Assembly: GCA_944472155.2 (NCBI GenBank)
Contig: OX235279.1
Location: forward strand, 51,991,564 to 52,055,563
Reading direction: 5' to 3'
Source of the DNA: Trichobilharzia szidati
Taxonomy: Eukaryota > Platyhelminthes > Trematoda > Strigeidida > Schistosomatidae
DNA length: 64,000 bases
The position numbers and the translations under genes were made by a program. Shown here piece by piece: positions 12,370 to 24,600 of the stretch (position 1 is its first letter; every line of letters begins with the position of its first letter). The notes under the pieces are model-generated. The model was not told where the DNA came from, did not search any database, and saw only the letters and a program-made list of their open reading frames with translations.

Positions 12370-15300
12370 AGTTAGTGTTTCTGACAAGAACAAAATGAGT
12401 TCTGTCATGTATAACAACACAAGACCCACTTCGTAATCATTATGAAAAGTCCAAAAGGTTTTTTATCAACAAAACGGATGTTATCAGCTTAGTTTTGAAA
12501 TTAACTTTCATGTTCAATTTACACATGGTACTCAGCTTGATAAATATCTTTGCATCCTCCTGATGGTCCTTCAATTAAAAACTGTTGCTTGTACTGTGAT
12601 GAAAATGTCTTAGCTTTTTGCCAGCTAAAGGGGACTGAGATATTGTTCGCTTGCGTATTCTGAAATCAGCAGAGACGGACCTTAATTATTTGATTACATA
12701 CTTGCATGTTCGACTTGATGTCAAAATATCATAGTTCAATGTTTGGAAGAGCAAAGTCACTTTGATATATCCATTTGAAGTCATATTCTGTTGTTTTCCC
12801 ACTAATAATTATTTTCAGATTTGGAATGGAGGTTGGTGTACGTTAGTAGTGCGTACAACTCATCTTTGGATCAGACATTGGATTCGATTCTAGTTGGTCC
12901 GATTCCAGTTGGTCGGCATCAGTTTTCCTTCGAAGCTAGTGCTCCTGATCCTAGCTTGATTCCCGATGAAGATGTTGTTGGTGTAACCGTTGTGCTTATA
13001 CAAGCTTTGTATAGGGACAAAGAATTCATACGTGTTGGTTATTATGTTAATAATGAGTATAGAAGTGAAGCTCTTCGTCTTGAACCTCCAGCAGAACCTT
13101 TACTTTACGAAGTAAGTGTTCACAAACCAACATCCCATTTTATTCAGCGTTACTTGTTTATCTTAGTTGTATACAGAACATTTTTCTCATTACATACCCA
13201 TAAAAAACAGAACTTTTTAAGCAAAAGTATTTATAAAAACCCTGCAGCAACTCGGTGCAATCCAAATACCTTTTTTCCAATTAAACAAACGCGATAAAAC
13301 ACGCTTAAAAGTTCACTAGGGAAGATTAAACATGAAATAAAATAAAAGGGGTACACCATTTCCTTGAGTTTCTAATCAAATTTGTCTAAGTTTCGCTGTC
13401 CAGCCACATTTGTTGATTTAGTAGTTGTTGTTTACAGCGCTATAAACACTAGGTGCAGAAACATAAAGCTAGGAGAAGCGGAGACGCGAGATAATCATAA
13501 CAGGGAGTAATTTGAAGAAGAGGCGGTTACATGGGTGGGCCTTTAAGAGGTTTGTTTCATCCTGAATTCTAATAACGTTCGTTATCCTTTGTATAAAAAG
13601 TCGTCAAACCTCTATGAAATCTTCAGTAGAGGATTAGTCACATTGAGTAACTTTGATAGTATCGTCTGCACCAATAGTTGCCTATGAGCACCTAGTTGTT
13701 ATCGGCGTGAGGAATGAAAATAGGCTCGATGTAGACCTTAGTCAAGAGCATTATTGGAAAACAAAAGTTTAAAAATTGAAAGCAGCAGTAATGGGTAAGT
13801 GATAGTTTAAGCTCATTAATCAGCACTATAGAAACACCTTTTGCAGGATAAGATGAATTCATTTTATTTCATAGGATTTCCGTCAGCTGCATACCACCTG
13901 ATTAATAAACTAATATGACCAATGAGTGTGAAGTAATCTAAACCTACCTTAGTTGAATATTCAGCTCATTTTATGAGTAGAATAACATGCCAAAAGTGAA
14001 GATGAGGTACAGAGTGTACTGGAAGTTGGAACGGTGAATTATAACCAAAATGCAGACATCATATATATATTGTATGTAGAAGAATGTCCTCGAACTTAAG
14101 GGTAATTCACGCCTAAATGGAGACAGCTACATAGTTATATTGATTATACTGTTTTTCCGTTGGGTTCCGAGTAAGACATAGGGCCTCAACAGCACATCTC
14201 CATATCATGCTGTTCTCTACAGTCCTTTTTAATTGGTGCCACGATCGCCCATAGACTTTCGTTTCCTCCTCACACTATCTCCTCCATGTCACCCTCATTC
14301 ACCCAACCAGTTGATCTCTATTCAGGTTCCGTTAAAGGGGCTGGCGCTTGATGTCACTCAACGGTCGCCTCAGCGGGTGTCCGATACATATCCAGTTCTT
14401 TCGTTATACTTATTGGGCAATAGCTCATATTGATTTTGCTGTAAAATAAAATTCGTTGTTTGATAACTGAACAAAAACTGTTCTATAGTACTGTTGATGT
14501 AGACATATAGACGTACTTGAAAGTTTAAAGTAGTGTCTTGTGAATTTTAAGTGTTAAAATCATTGATGCCGATAGATTTTCTGTAGTGGTAGTTAAGCCC
14601 CAACTAACTCACACCAAAACAGTTGCTAAGTGAATGTATAGGGTTGTTTAAAACCCTTTACTCTATTTATGTCATATTCCAATGTAAATGCACTTTTCTG
14701 TTCTATCGAGGATTTTTTTTCCTGATTTGGTTTACGAAGGGAATACTGAGCGTAGTTTTCAAACATTGTTTGAGATGCTTCCAGCTACTAGATATAATAT
14801 AGCACCTTTTCATTTCCCACGTTTAAAAAAAAGCTGAAGCATAAATTCTGCAGGAACATAACTGTATCACATATAGTAGGAGAGCTCATGATTCGAACTG
14901 AAATGTAGAGGACTCATAACATTTTTATGTAAACCTTTTTAGAGCATCAAGGAAAGCATAAGACTATTTCGGTTGTGACCCCTTACAAGCCTTTATATGG
15001 TCAGCAGAAATTTGCTTTTTGTAGAAAATGGAGAACAGAAGCTTCGGTTTGCTGAAGTGCAATACACAATTATAATTCAGCTTAATATAGAAGTAGAAGT
15101 GTTGATTTGATGAACCGCTTTTCATACAGAGTTCATTTAAAGACAAACTCTGTCAGCTTAAAGACACGAATGGCTCAATTATGCAAGATAATTTATTTAG
15201 TACTATACAAAGGTTGGGAAGTCCAATAGGTTAAACTAATCAGTCAGGGTCAGTTACGCCGTCTGAGAAAAGAAGTTTAGATATATCCAAAATGATAGAG

Positions 15301-17815
15301 AAGCAACACAGGAAATGCCCAGCTGTTAGTATGTATACACTTGCTTACTGGCACAGAAAAGATTTACGCATGAGTAAAAATATTACAGAGTAAGAAGGTT
15401 AGATAAAGAAGGAATATTATCGATTCATTAATCAATGCGTGGAATGAGAATGACTCAATAATATTGCGGTTTTAGGAAAGGACAAACAAAAGCAACAACG
15501 TATGTAAGTGAACAATATTGCTCTCAGTTAGAGTGCATCAGTATTCAATGTAATATACATAACTACGAATATACGACATGATGATTTGTCAAAAGGATTA
15601 TAAGATTGCAACTACTCATAGTGATAAAAATATTATTATTGTTCCCTTTAGTTCCTAGAGTAACATACGGCTTCAACTGCACGTCTCCATTGCGTTCGGT
15701 TCTCTGCCAACGTTTTCACCTGGCTCCACGTCCTCTTCACTTGAACTCCATGTCACCCTCGCTCTGACGACCAACTCGCCGCTTCCCGTTCGGGTTCCAT
15801 TAGAGAGCCTGTCGTGTGATGTCACTTGGTGTTTTTCTCCACCTTAATTTCTTCCTGCATATTTGTTGCACAATTGGTTCCCGCAGGGTTGGTTCGCTCA
15901 CAGAGATCCCTGTTGCTAATCGTTTCTGGCCATCTGATCCTGAGCAAAGACAGCTGTTGACGCAGGTCTGTAGTTTGCCCGAAGTGCCCTTCGTGACGGC
16001 GCCAAGTCTCGGATCCTTATGGTAGCACTGACTTCACATTGGAGTTAAAAATCCACATCTTGCTTTTCATGCTGAGTATTGTTTATCTCCACACAGACTT
16101 GAAAGTAGTGAAAGCTTACCTTTTTTTCCCGATCATCGCTTTGATATCCTCATCAGTTCCTCCTGCCTTTAGTTGAAACGATGCTTCCCAGGTCGTTAGG
16201 TGAAGGAGGTTGCTTCTTTCAGACTTCTCCCACTTATGCTGATTGTGGTTGTTGCTGTTGACCAGGAATCCACATCACCTCTGTTTTCTCTATGTTCATC
16301 TGAAGTCCTATCTTTGATGCTTCTCCTGCTAACTTGTTGCTTTTCACTTGCATATCTTCCAATTTGTGGGAAATCAGACGTATATCATCGGTGAAGTCCA
16401 GATCCTCCAAGTTTAGTAATAGTAGTTATATTAACAACAGTCATTTAAGATATAACGATGTAATTATAAGAATAGTGAAAACTGGTTGGTTATACAGACA
16501 AAAGCCTTTATCATCACGAATCGACCTGTTTTTCATCATTGTCGTTAATGACTAGTTACGCAATTTCCAAGCTTAATCTCACCATTCCTACTGATAATTC
16601 ACCGTGATTCGTATTTATTTAATACTGTTCGCGTTGCTCTTCATTTTACTGTGGGAAACTTTAATATTAGGAAAAATGGAAACCATATAGAGCAAGTTAG
16701 GAAACAAAGTGAATAGCTTAATCTGATTATGAGGTAGTTTTATTTCAAAACTAATATTAAAACTATTTGTTTATTATATTTTGTAGCTTGAACGACACAT
16801 CATAGCTTCGGACCCACGGGTTACTCGCTTTCCAATTGATTGGGGTGATGGCTTGCTGGATGGTTGTCGGGAACCAGAACAGCCTGCTGAGGATAACGAG
16901 GAGTCTACATCACAAGATAACGAAGAGTCTGTCCAACAAGATAATGAGGAGTCTGTGCAACAAGTTAATGAAGGGTCGGGCACAGAAGATAATGAGATGT
17001 TTGCCCTAGAAGATAATGAGGAGTCTGTGCAACAAGTTAATGAGGGGTCGAGCACAGAAGATAATGAGATGTTTGCCCTAGAAGATAATGAGGAGTCTGT
17101 GCAACAAGTTAATGAGGGGTCGAGCACAGAAGATAATGAGATGTTTGCCCTAGAAGATAATGAGGAGTCTGTGCAACAAGTTAATGAGGGGTCGAGCACA
17201 GAAAATAATGAGATGTTTGTCCTACAAGATAATGAGGAGTTTGTGCAAGGAGTTAATGTAGGGTCTGTCCTACAAGATAATGAGGAGTCTGTGCAACAAG
17301 TTAATGAGCGGTCGAGCACAGATAATGATGAGATGTTTGTCCTACAAAATAATGAGGAGTCTGTGCAAGGAGTTAATGTAGGGTCTGTCCTACAAGATAA
17401 TGAGGAGTCTGTGCAACAAGTTAATGAGCGATCGAGCACAGAAAATAATGAGCTGTTTGTCCTACAAAATAATGAGGAGTCTGTGCAAGGAGTTAATGTA
17501 GGGTCTGTCCTACAAGATAATGAGGAGTCTGTGCAACAAGTTAATGAGCGATCGAGCACAGAAAATAATGAGCTGTTTGTCCTACAAAATAATGAGGAGT
17601 CTGTGCAACAAGTTAATAAGGGATCTGTCCTACAAGATAATGAGGAGCAAGTGGAAAATATTTCTCAAATTGGTCAATTGCACGAGGGTCGAAAGGATAA
17701 GTTAGGTTCATCCAGTCTTGGTGAAGGACAAACTGGTGTGCACTTCACAGAGAATGCATCATGTATCCCGCTGCATGCCGTACAATCTTCAGTCATTTCT
17801 TTTGATAATTTCTAA
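10279..17815 (+). CDS. ASF1: ASF1 histone H3-H4 chaperone, three exons, repeat-expanded C-terminal tail
   Basis: ASF1 binds the H3-H4 dimer in the nucleus and hands it to other chaperones during replication-coupled and replication-independent chromatin assembly. Exons are 10279-10387, 12819-13111 and 16787-17815, joined at GT-AG sites in consistent phase (109+293+1029 nt; 476 residues). Residues 1-156 match the family: MAKVNICNVEVLQNPASFF at the start, then ECHEPLDDDLEW, DSILVGPIPVGRHQF, VGVTVVLIQALYRDKEFIRV, GYYVNNEY, and RVTRFPIDW. Family members usually run to about 150-280 residues. Here the tail adds about 320 residues, acidic and rich in Glu, Asn, Gln, Ser and Val, built of tandem repeats. 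The ATG matches the family N-terminus exactly. A gypsy LTR lies 64 bp upstream and a poly(A) signal lies at 17984. Confidence is very high for the core; the tail is in frame without stops. Confidence 0.95.
11585..12290 (-). pseudogene. CR1-like non-LTR retrotransposon, 3' fragment
   Basis: The - strand shows the C-terminal part of a CR1-group RT: NAAKCATMRIG, then HLDLGVIVSQDLKTTAHC at about 12250-12110, and the tail WFPQQVINPWNRLPVEVVSA followed by FKKSIDK at 11767-11585. Frames are broken between the two parts. It is 5'-truncated, as most copies of such elements are, and lies antisense inside ASF1 intron 1. Confidence 0.75.
12322..12366. repeat. (AT)n microsatellite
   Basis: About 45 bp of uninterrupted alternating A and T directly upstream (on + coordinates) of a CR1-like fragment boundary. 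Confidence 0.9.
12819..13111 (+). CDS. ASF1: ASF1 exon 2
   Basis: The acceptor is TTTTCAG|ATTTGG; the split codon G|AT gives Asp. It codes the bulk of the beta-sandwich (LEWRLVYVSS to EPLLYE). The donor GAA|GTAAGT is strong. The open frame continues past the donor into intron 2 but loses all similarity there. Confidence 0.95.
14165..14420 (-). repeat. RTE-type retrotransposon 3' end, diverged
   Basis: On the + strand this reads the reverse complement of an RTE C-terminus: TAGGGCCTCAACAGCACATC, then CTCCTCACACTATCTCCTCC, then GTCACTCAACGGTCGCCTCA. These align in order with the same stretches of the better copies at 49185-49757 and 60841-61780. It is old and interrupted. Confidence 0.7.
15639..16420 (-). 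mobile_element. RTE-type retrotransposon, 5'-truncated copy
   Basis: The copy starts on + coordinates with the TTATTATTGTTCCC tail and runs through the RT C-terminus to the region just after the RT active site. It resembles the copy at 48276-49117 (same subfamily, with a short GTT/CAA-rich region) more than the copy at 32222. It lacks the 4-bp CAGT insertion found in several other copies (see findings). It is antisense in ASF1 intron 2. I could not identify a clear target-site duplication. Confidence 0.8.
16787..17815 (+). CDS. ASF1: ASF1 exon 3 with repeat tail
   Basis: The acceptor is ATTTTGTAG|CTTGAA. The first 22 codons finish the core domain (LERHIIASDPRVTRFPIDWG). The rest is the repeated tail and a unique C-terminal end (about 55 residues after the last repeat). 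The frame is open throughout to TAA at 17813-17815. The complementary strand is also open for 261 codons across the repeats, which is a by-product of repeat composition. Confidence 0.93.
   Translation, partial: LERHIIASDPRVTRFPIDWGDGLLDGCREPEQPAEDNEESTSQDNEESVQQDNEESVQQVNEGSGTEDNEMFALEDNEESVQQVNEGSSTEDNEMFALEDNEESVQQVNEGSSTEDNEMFALEDNEESVQQVNEGSSTENNEMFVLQDNEEFVQGVNVGSVLQDNEESVQQVNERSSTDNDEMFVLQNNEESVQGVNVGSVLQDNEESVQQVNERSSTENNELFVLQNNEESVQGVNVGSVLQDNEESVQQVNERSSTENNELFVLQNNEESVQQVNKGSVLQDNEEQVENISQIGQLHEGRKDKLGSSSLGEGQTGVHFTENASCIPLHAVQSSVISFDNF
16940..17227 (+). repeat. 72-bp tandem repeats in the ASF1 tail (four units)
   Basis: Units start at 16940, 17012, 17084 and 17156. Each codes a 24-residue block of the type DNEESVQQVNEGSSTEDNEM plus four more residues. 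Units 2 and 3 are identical; units 1 and 4 differ by a few bases. The period is a multiple of three, so copy-number change keeps the frame. Confidence 0.92.
17281..17640 (+). repeat. 120-bp higher-order tandem repeats in the ASF1 tail (three units)
   Basis: Units are 17281-17400, 17401-17520 and 17521-17640. Each 40-residue unit combines the DNEESVQQVNE block with a variant block (EESVQGVNVGSVLQ). The last unit switches back to QQVNKGSVLQ near its end. Units 2 and 3 are almost identical, showing recent spread. Confidence 0.92.
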
Positions 17816-17983
17816 GTTTCTTGTAAAACTTACTACACAGCTTGCATTTGTGAAACTAAACACTTATGTGTTCAGTGTTATTAATATTGGTAACTGCTTA
17901 TTATCATAGATACTTCATTTTTCTCTTATTATACATACAAGATATAACCATTCATATTTTTGTAATTGTGTTTAATCATCTAG

Positions 17984-17989
17984 AATAAA
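17984..17989 (+). terminator. Candidate ASF1 poly(A) signal
   Basis: AATAAA, 169 bp after the ASF1 stop codon, in AT-rich 3' untranslated sequence. It is the first canonical hexamer after the stop. Confidence 0.6.
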
Positions 17990-18409
17990 TTTCCATTCCC
18001 ATATTTGTGACTTTTCGAAGAGTGATTCATATAGTTTCTTACAAAAGTGTCGGTGGCTTTATGGGTATTTGATAGATGTTAATTTTGCTCGTGACAAAAT
18101 CCACTTTGACAGGAAAATAAATTGCTTAGGGAATGAAAAAATAAATGCTGTAATTTACAATGAATTTGTTTCGGAGTCTGGGTTTCTGTAACTATGACTA
18201 GGGTCGGAAAGGTGTATTGGATACAATTGTATATGTTGTGAAACTTGCGGTGAATAGTTGCACTTACTGACTTAATATTAGAACGAGACATATAAGCGAA
18301 CAATATTGTTTTCAATTAGATCTCCAGGCTTTACTCTAATTTACATAGATTTATATATAAAAGTTTTTTTAACCAATGATGGTGATTTTGTGGATCGAAT
18401 GATAATAAT

Positions 18410-18904
18410 GTGGTAAATGTTTTGAACGTAGTTAATAACAATGATTATAATGATAACAAAATATTGATAATAAGGTTAAATGAACTTGTTAACCTTAGGT
18501 GTAAAATTATTGTCGAACGTAACACGTTGGAATTTTGCGAGTTACATACTAAAAATCATTCCTTCCCGAGGCAATTTTATAAAACTTTGAAATTCAGTAA
18601 AATACAACCAAATATCTCTAATCTCGTTCGTCTTATAAAGTCACATATCGAAAATGTTAGACAAACGCTACAAGGACTACTTGTTCTTCATACCGTTGTG
18701 TCACTCATTTTATCTGAATTATCAATAATATGCCACATGAAATTTCTTCAGTTCTGTAAAGATGTTACTCAGAAAACAAAGACGAATATACAAAATAAGT
18801 TGAAGAGTTCAATTGATGGTGGAAACCGCGTAGATCTTTTTCCTGTGAATCCTGATAAGTATGTTACAAATCTTTCTGATATTACTCTATCTACTCATCA
18901 ATAA
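18410..18904 (+). pseudogene. Open frame of 164 codons, possibly N-terminal part of a Penelope-like element
   Basis: The first codons are low-complexity (NVVNNNDYNDNK). The middle has LNELVNLRCKIIVERNTLEF, then HSFPRQFYKTLKF and SNLVRLIKSHIENVRQTL. That pattern (helix, Cys, 'I/F-P', long helix) resembles the N-terminal region before the RT of Penelope-like proteins. It lies beside, but in the opposite direction to, the Penelope RT fragment at 19080-20404. No start context or splice site is decisive. It might instead be an unrelated unknown gene; I do not recognise it with certainty. Confidence 0.35.
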
Positions 18905-19079
18905 GGTTTATGCAGGTGGCGATAAGAAAAATAAAGGTAGTGATATGTGTATATGTAGACGATTCAATAAATAAACTAGGTCAAATCTTGAAAGTTACAT
19001 AATAGTAGAGGTGAAGTGGACGGATAATCAGAGTTTAAATAAATATCATAAAGTGCGAAGTAGAGGGAAAGTACGAAAG

Positions 19080-20404
19080 GGTAGGAGGGTTTTGAATCAA
19101 ATTCACCTAGGCCAAGGGAGAAACAAAGGTAGAACAAACTTCTTTTGTATGCAAAGACCAGGATTGTTCTCTCGAATTCCCATAGCTTCGGCTATGTGTA
19201 AAAGACGGGTTCGAACTCCGTTCGAAAGGCTCAATGGAATGCGATAGATAACTTTGAAGGCACTACTTTTGTCCACTTGGTGACCGCTATCAATCAAGTG
19301 AGCCAAAATAGAACTTCTTATAGATTTTATTTGACCTTTTCCGAACCATGAAGGAAGATGCTCATTAATGCATTTGTTGAGCTGTCTAGTTGTTCGCCCT
19401 ATATAGCTGTCTCCACAGGAGCAGCTAAATTTATAGATACACATAGAAGTGGCACAGCTAGTTAGCTTGTCTTTTACTTGAGCAATCATAATTGGTCGGC
19501 TGGAAAATGACAAACAAAGGGTGGCGGCAGTATAAGTCCGTTTTATCGCTCTCGATAATCACAGATGTAAGACTTCGCTAGCCACATCCTCATTAAATTA
19601 CAATTTCGTGAACAGTTGTTTCTTTTCAACTGTTGTCAGTTTCTCTTTATTGTACCTGGTGTTCATATGTCTCCTTACAAATCTACTAGGATAACCCATT
19701 TGGACCAGCGTATTTTGGATGTATCCTAACTCATTTTGTAGTGAGTCATCTGTACAGATACGTCTTGCTCTATTCGTGAGGCATCTGACCAAATTGACTT
19801 TGTATCGGATTGGTACAAAACTGAGGAATTGTGTATATTGTCCTACAGATGTAGGTTTTCTATAGACATCTCTCTTGAGTGAACCACCCTCTCTTCTGCT
19901 CAATTGGACGTCAAGGAAATGTAGTCTACCATCATGTTCTTCTTCACAAGTGAAGATGAGCGATAGATGTGCATCATTAAATTTTATTAACATTTCATAC
20001 TTGTCAGCTTTCTCATCATGAATAATAAACGTATCATCAACATAGTGAAAATAAGAATCAGTTTTACCTATTGCTTGTTTCAATGGACCATTTTCAACCT
20101 TAGCAAGAAAGAAATCTGCCAAAATTGGCCCCAATGGAGAACCCATGGCAATGCCGTCGATTTGTCTGTGATAAAGGTTGTTGAATGTGAAGTGTACACT
20201 CATAGTGCATCTTAAAAGCAACTCTTTCAGACTGATAACTGGAATTCCGATGTCGAACTGTTTTTCTAGTATCTGTTGGCATATAAATTCTAAGGTCTCT
20301 ATAAGTGGTACATTGGTGAACAGTGATGCTACATCTAAGGATAGCATTTGCTTCCCATTTACATTGATGTCATCTACGTTAGCAATGAATTCAAAAACGA
20401 CTTA
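19080..20404 (-). pseudogene. Penelope-like element: RT and GIY-YIG endonuclease
   Basis: The - strand shows RT motifs in order: SLDVASLFTNVPL, then IDGIAMGSPLGPILADFFLA, then HYVDDTFII (the catalytic D-D box), then LHFLDVQLSR and VYRKPTS. After two in-frame stops (19598-19600 and about 19559-19561) the same frame continues into a GIY-YIG endonuclease: CIYKFSCSCGDSYIGRTTRQ, NEHLPSW and the C-terminal GIRENNPGLCIQKKF. RT plus C-terminal GIY-YIG defines Penelope-like elements, known in schistosomes. The 5' end breaks off at about 20404, so the RT N-terminus is missing. The stops show it is dead. Confidence 0.9.
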
Positions 20405-21673
20405 ATATTACAAACCGAACCTGATGGCTTGACAGAATAAAAGGTGGGAAACACCGTCCATCTCAGATAACGGTTGCACTAGTATGTGCAGAGAGTTTCA
20501 CTCAAATAAGTTACACAATTCAGACAAACTGTTCCGTAGTCTAGACGGGACTCTGATTAATAACGCAAATTCTCATTGATGGATTACTACCCGCATAATC
20601 CACCTTATACTTCTGTTCATAATGCGGGAAGGTAAGAAAGTTGTTCGCAGATGGCAGGTTTCTTGGGTAGGTATTTATGAAATGATTCATTGGGGATGAC
20701 GAATATAGAGGTTGTTCTGGGCACTTGACTATGTAATGTGTTAAATCCGTTCGTGGGAGAAAGCAGAAGTTATGATTTGCAAAATCCCGGTCAAATCAAT
20801 CTGCAAGTGTTGAACGTGATGAACTTCCACACGTTGCCTGTAATGATAGCGAGCCTGTCATTATGATCACATCACAGAACAGCTTATTGGGCCCAACAAT
20901 TTTGCAAATTGAGACGGCACAGACAGAGTTGCATACGATGTTCATCCGTAGGATACAACAAAGACAAGATCGAATAAACAAGTAGGCATTTTGTGAAAAT
21001 AATTAGGGTTACGTAATGACAGCATTAGTCAAATGTAGACTTCAGAATGTGGTTTGATCGATTTGTTTTCAAAGCATTAGATAAGTGCCTAAAATCTACT
21101 TCAGCAATCGTTCTATAATTTGCACGTGACCTCAAATATTTCATAAAATATAACACTGTAGTGGGAAGTCACTTTTGTGGCTTCCAGTCCCAAGTTTCAT
21201 CTGCAAAGCGCTAGGGCTTTTCCAACAGTCTTATTCCCATAATAGTTATTGACGTAGGCACTTTAGTACACCTCCATGCTGTGATTTGTTTATAAATGAT
21301 TTGTAAGTAAGACATTCCTAGACTAATGTATTTTGTGAGACGAAAGTACTCATATACTGCATATTAACTTGACCAACAAAGAGAATGAATTTATTATCTT
21401 GGCTTGTGCATATTCAGTACCGAAAACATCACGTGAAGAGTTGAAATAAATAGATAGTAAAAACAAGTGAGCTATGCCGACGTAAATTGCTGGACAGCGA
21501 ACATACTACATAGATGGAAGAAGAAAAAAAGCTACAATGATATGTAAGGTCAAGTCCATAAAGTGCAAAAACACAAGAGCAAAATATAGTTCAGAGCAAT
21601 TAATTCGAAGCGTTCGAATAAAAATGCTGAAAGGAAAATGACAGCGATAGTAAAACAGAGAAAGAGAAAGTGC
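20405..21673. other. Unassigned sequence between Penelope fragment and satellite array
   Basis: No host exon or intact element recognised. Short open frames in this stretch lack domain features. Confidence 0.5.
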
Positions 21674-24600
21674 GATGAGCCGGTGTGCAAACTGCACTCT
21701 GAGCAGCAGACCTGCACACATGGTAGCATGCTACGGTTTGACGACGCTCAACTCTCTCCAATCTAATCATAAATACTAGATAAGATTGCTGGTCGAGCAG
21801 GCCGGTGACTCGGTATGCGTGTCACATGTCTAAACCATCTCAATTGGTGCAGCTTGTCAACATCACCGATTGACTTTCCTCCCTTGCCTAAGGGTCTATG
21901 CGCAACGTGATTATTATCACCATTATCACTATTAATGTTCCTCTCCTTCTTGTGGAAGATATTATACCACCAGGTGAGATTAGAAATGGAAGGGAGACAG
22001 CTAGTCACTTCACATCTTCCACGTTCAACGTGGATGTCACCCAGCTAGTTGTAGAAGAGAAGGGAGCGAACTGCTGCACGATACACACGTGCTTTGCAGG
22101 ATATCCGGATATTATGGCTGAGCGAGAGATGACAGGAGTTGTCAAATGCAGTGCTGAGACTTCATCAGAAATCAGTGCACTGCGGTTGATGCAACTTCCC
22201 ACATAAGTGAAGTGGTGAACACGCTGAAGCATTTCACTTGCTATCCCTAGAGTAGAAGTCGGTTCCCACCAGTCCTGCAACATCATCTTACATTTGACAC
22301 GAGCGAATCGCATGACCAAGCTACTGAGATTTCTGCTGAAGCTGTTCACAATACCCGGCATTTGCCAATGACTTCACGCAGAGTAACTATATCATCTGCA
22401 TACTGTATGTAGATCGACCAGACTCTCGCCTGGTAACAAGTCAATCCATGAGACGTGGATGTGGATCACGACCAGCTGCATTGATTGACACATGTATAAT
22501 CAGGTTACTTGGAATTGGTGACACTGGGGATGCATGAAGATCTGCATTGGTTGTCTTCACTCCACTCCAAACCACACCTGTTCACTTCACTTCACTTGAC
22601 TTGACTTCACTTCTCATGGGAACGAGGCGTTAGCTGTCTCACCAATGAATCAGTTCGAGTAGAGTTCCCTGAATACTGTGATATACTCTCTCGCCAACAT
22701 GGCAGACTTGATTCCCTATTCCCTTCCATGGACAAGTTGGACAGTGGTGAAAACATCGACAGTTGGCTTGTCTGTCGAATGATTCTACGTATTCAACCAT
22801 CTGCACAAGACCAGTTAAGCTTATAAATGTGAATATACTCGTGCAATGGACAACGACACGGGTCACAATCAGCAGCATATCTGACAGCTGCATGAGATTG
22901 AAACGATGAGTAGTAGATTTGACACAACCGTGTGGCAAAGAACGCTGGCATCACTACTTTTCTGATTTTCGATCAGTCCTACTCGAAAGTGATATGCATT
23001 AGTGCCGGCTTGATGAATGACCTGTGGGTACTTGCAGCAAACGACAAAGTCAATCAACTTGGAAGAGTACTCCCACGAGCAATAGATTTGCTAGGTGGAG
23101 AGTTGAAGTTGTCTTGAGGAAGAGTTCAGCAACTTTCGTCACTAGTAACATCTGAGCTAGAGACTGTGTGATGAGCCGGTGTGCAAACTGCACTCTGAGC
23201 AGCAGACCTGCACACATGGTAGCATGCTACGGTTTGACGACGCTCAACTCTCTCCAATCTAATCATAAATACTAGATAAGATTGCTGGTCGAGCAGGCCG
23301 GTGACTCGGTATGCGTGTCACATGTCTAAACCATCTCAATTGGTGCAGCTTGTCAACATCACCGATTGACTTTCCTCCCTTGCCTAAGGGTCTATGCGCA
23401 ACGTGATTATTATCACCATTATCACTATTAATGTTCCTCTCCTTCTTGTGGAAGATATTATACCACCAGGTGAGATTAGAAATGGAAGGGAGACAGCTAG
23501 TCACTTCACATCTTCCACGTTCAACGTGGATGTCACCCAGCTAGTTGTAGAAGAGAAGGGAGCGAACTTCTGCACGATACACACGTGCTTTGCAGGATAT
23601 CCGGATATTATGGCTGAGCGAGAGATGACAGGAGTTGTCAAATGCAGTGCTGAGACTTCATCAGAAATCAGTGCACTGCGGTTGATGCAACTTCCCACAT
23701 AAGTGAAGTGGTGAACACGCTGAAGCATTTCACTTGCTATCCCTAGAGTAGAAGTCGGTTCCCACCAGTCCTGCAACATCATCTTACATTTGACACGAGC
23801 GAATCGCATGACCAAGCTACTGAGATTTCTGCTGAAGCTGTTCACAATACCCGGCATTTGCCAATGACTTCACGCAGAGTAACTATATCATCTGCATACT
23901 GTATGTAGATCGACCAGACTCTCGCCTGGTAACAAGTCAATCCATGAGACGTGGATGTGGATCACGACCAGCTGCATTGATTGACACATGTATAATCAGG
24001 TTACTTGGAATTGGTGACACTGGGGATGCATGAAGATCTGCATTGGTTGTCTTCACTCCACTCCAAACCACACCTGTTCACTTCACTTCACTTGACTTGA
24101 CTTCACTTCTCATGGGAACGAGGCGTTAGCTGTCTCACCAATGAATCAGTTCGAGTAGAGTTCCCTGAATACTGTGATATACTCTCTCGCCAACATGGCA
24201 GACTTGATTCCCTATTCCCTTCCATGGACAAGTTGGACAGTGGTGAAAACATCGACAGTTGGCTTGTCTGTCGAATGATTCTACGTATTCAACCATCTGC
24301 ACAAGACCAGTTAAGCTTATAAATGTGAATATACTCGTGCAATGGACAACGACACGGGTCACAATCAGCAGCATATCTGACAGCTGCATGAGATTGAAAC
24401 GATGAGTAGTAGATTTGACACAACCGTGTGGCAAAGAACGCTGGCATCACTACTTTTCTGATTTTCGATCAGTCCTACTCGAAAGTGATATGCATTAGTG
24501 CCGGCTTGATGAATGACCTGTGGGTACTTGCAGCAAACGACAAAGTCAATCAACTTGGAAGAGTACTCCCACGAGCAATAGATTTGCTAGGTGGAGAGTT

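Larger units (their letters stand above)
10388..12818 (+). other. ASF1: ASF1 intron 1 (2,431 bp)
   Basis: GT-AG intron ending TTATTTTCAG. It contains a CR1-like retrotransposon tail on the - strand (11585-12290) and an AT dinucleotide run (about 12322-12366). I see no other gene in it; the + frame 11287-11481 has no recognisable domain. Confidence 0.85.
13112..16786 (+). other. ASF1: ASF1 intron 2 (3,675 bp)
   Basis: GT-AG intron (GTAAGT ... TTTTGTAG). It contains two antisense RTE 3'-end fragments (about 14165-14420 and 15639-16420). The remainder is AT-rich with no recognised gene. Confidence 0.85.

Noticed and set aside
16774..17559. 261-codon open frame antisense to the ASF1 tail (Cys/Ser/Thr-rich repeats)
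   Set aside because: It exists only because the repeat units lack stops on both strands; the sense frame is continuous with the conserved ASF1 core.
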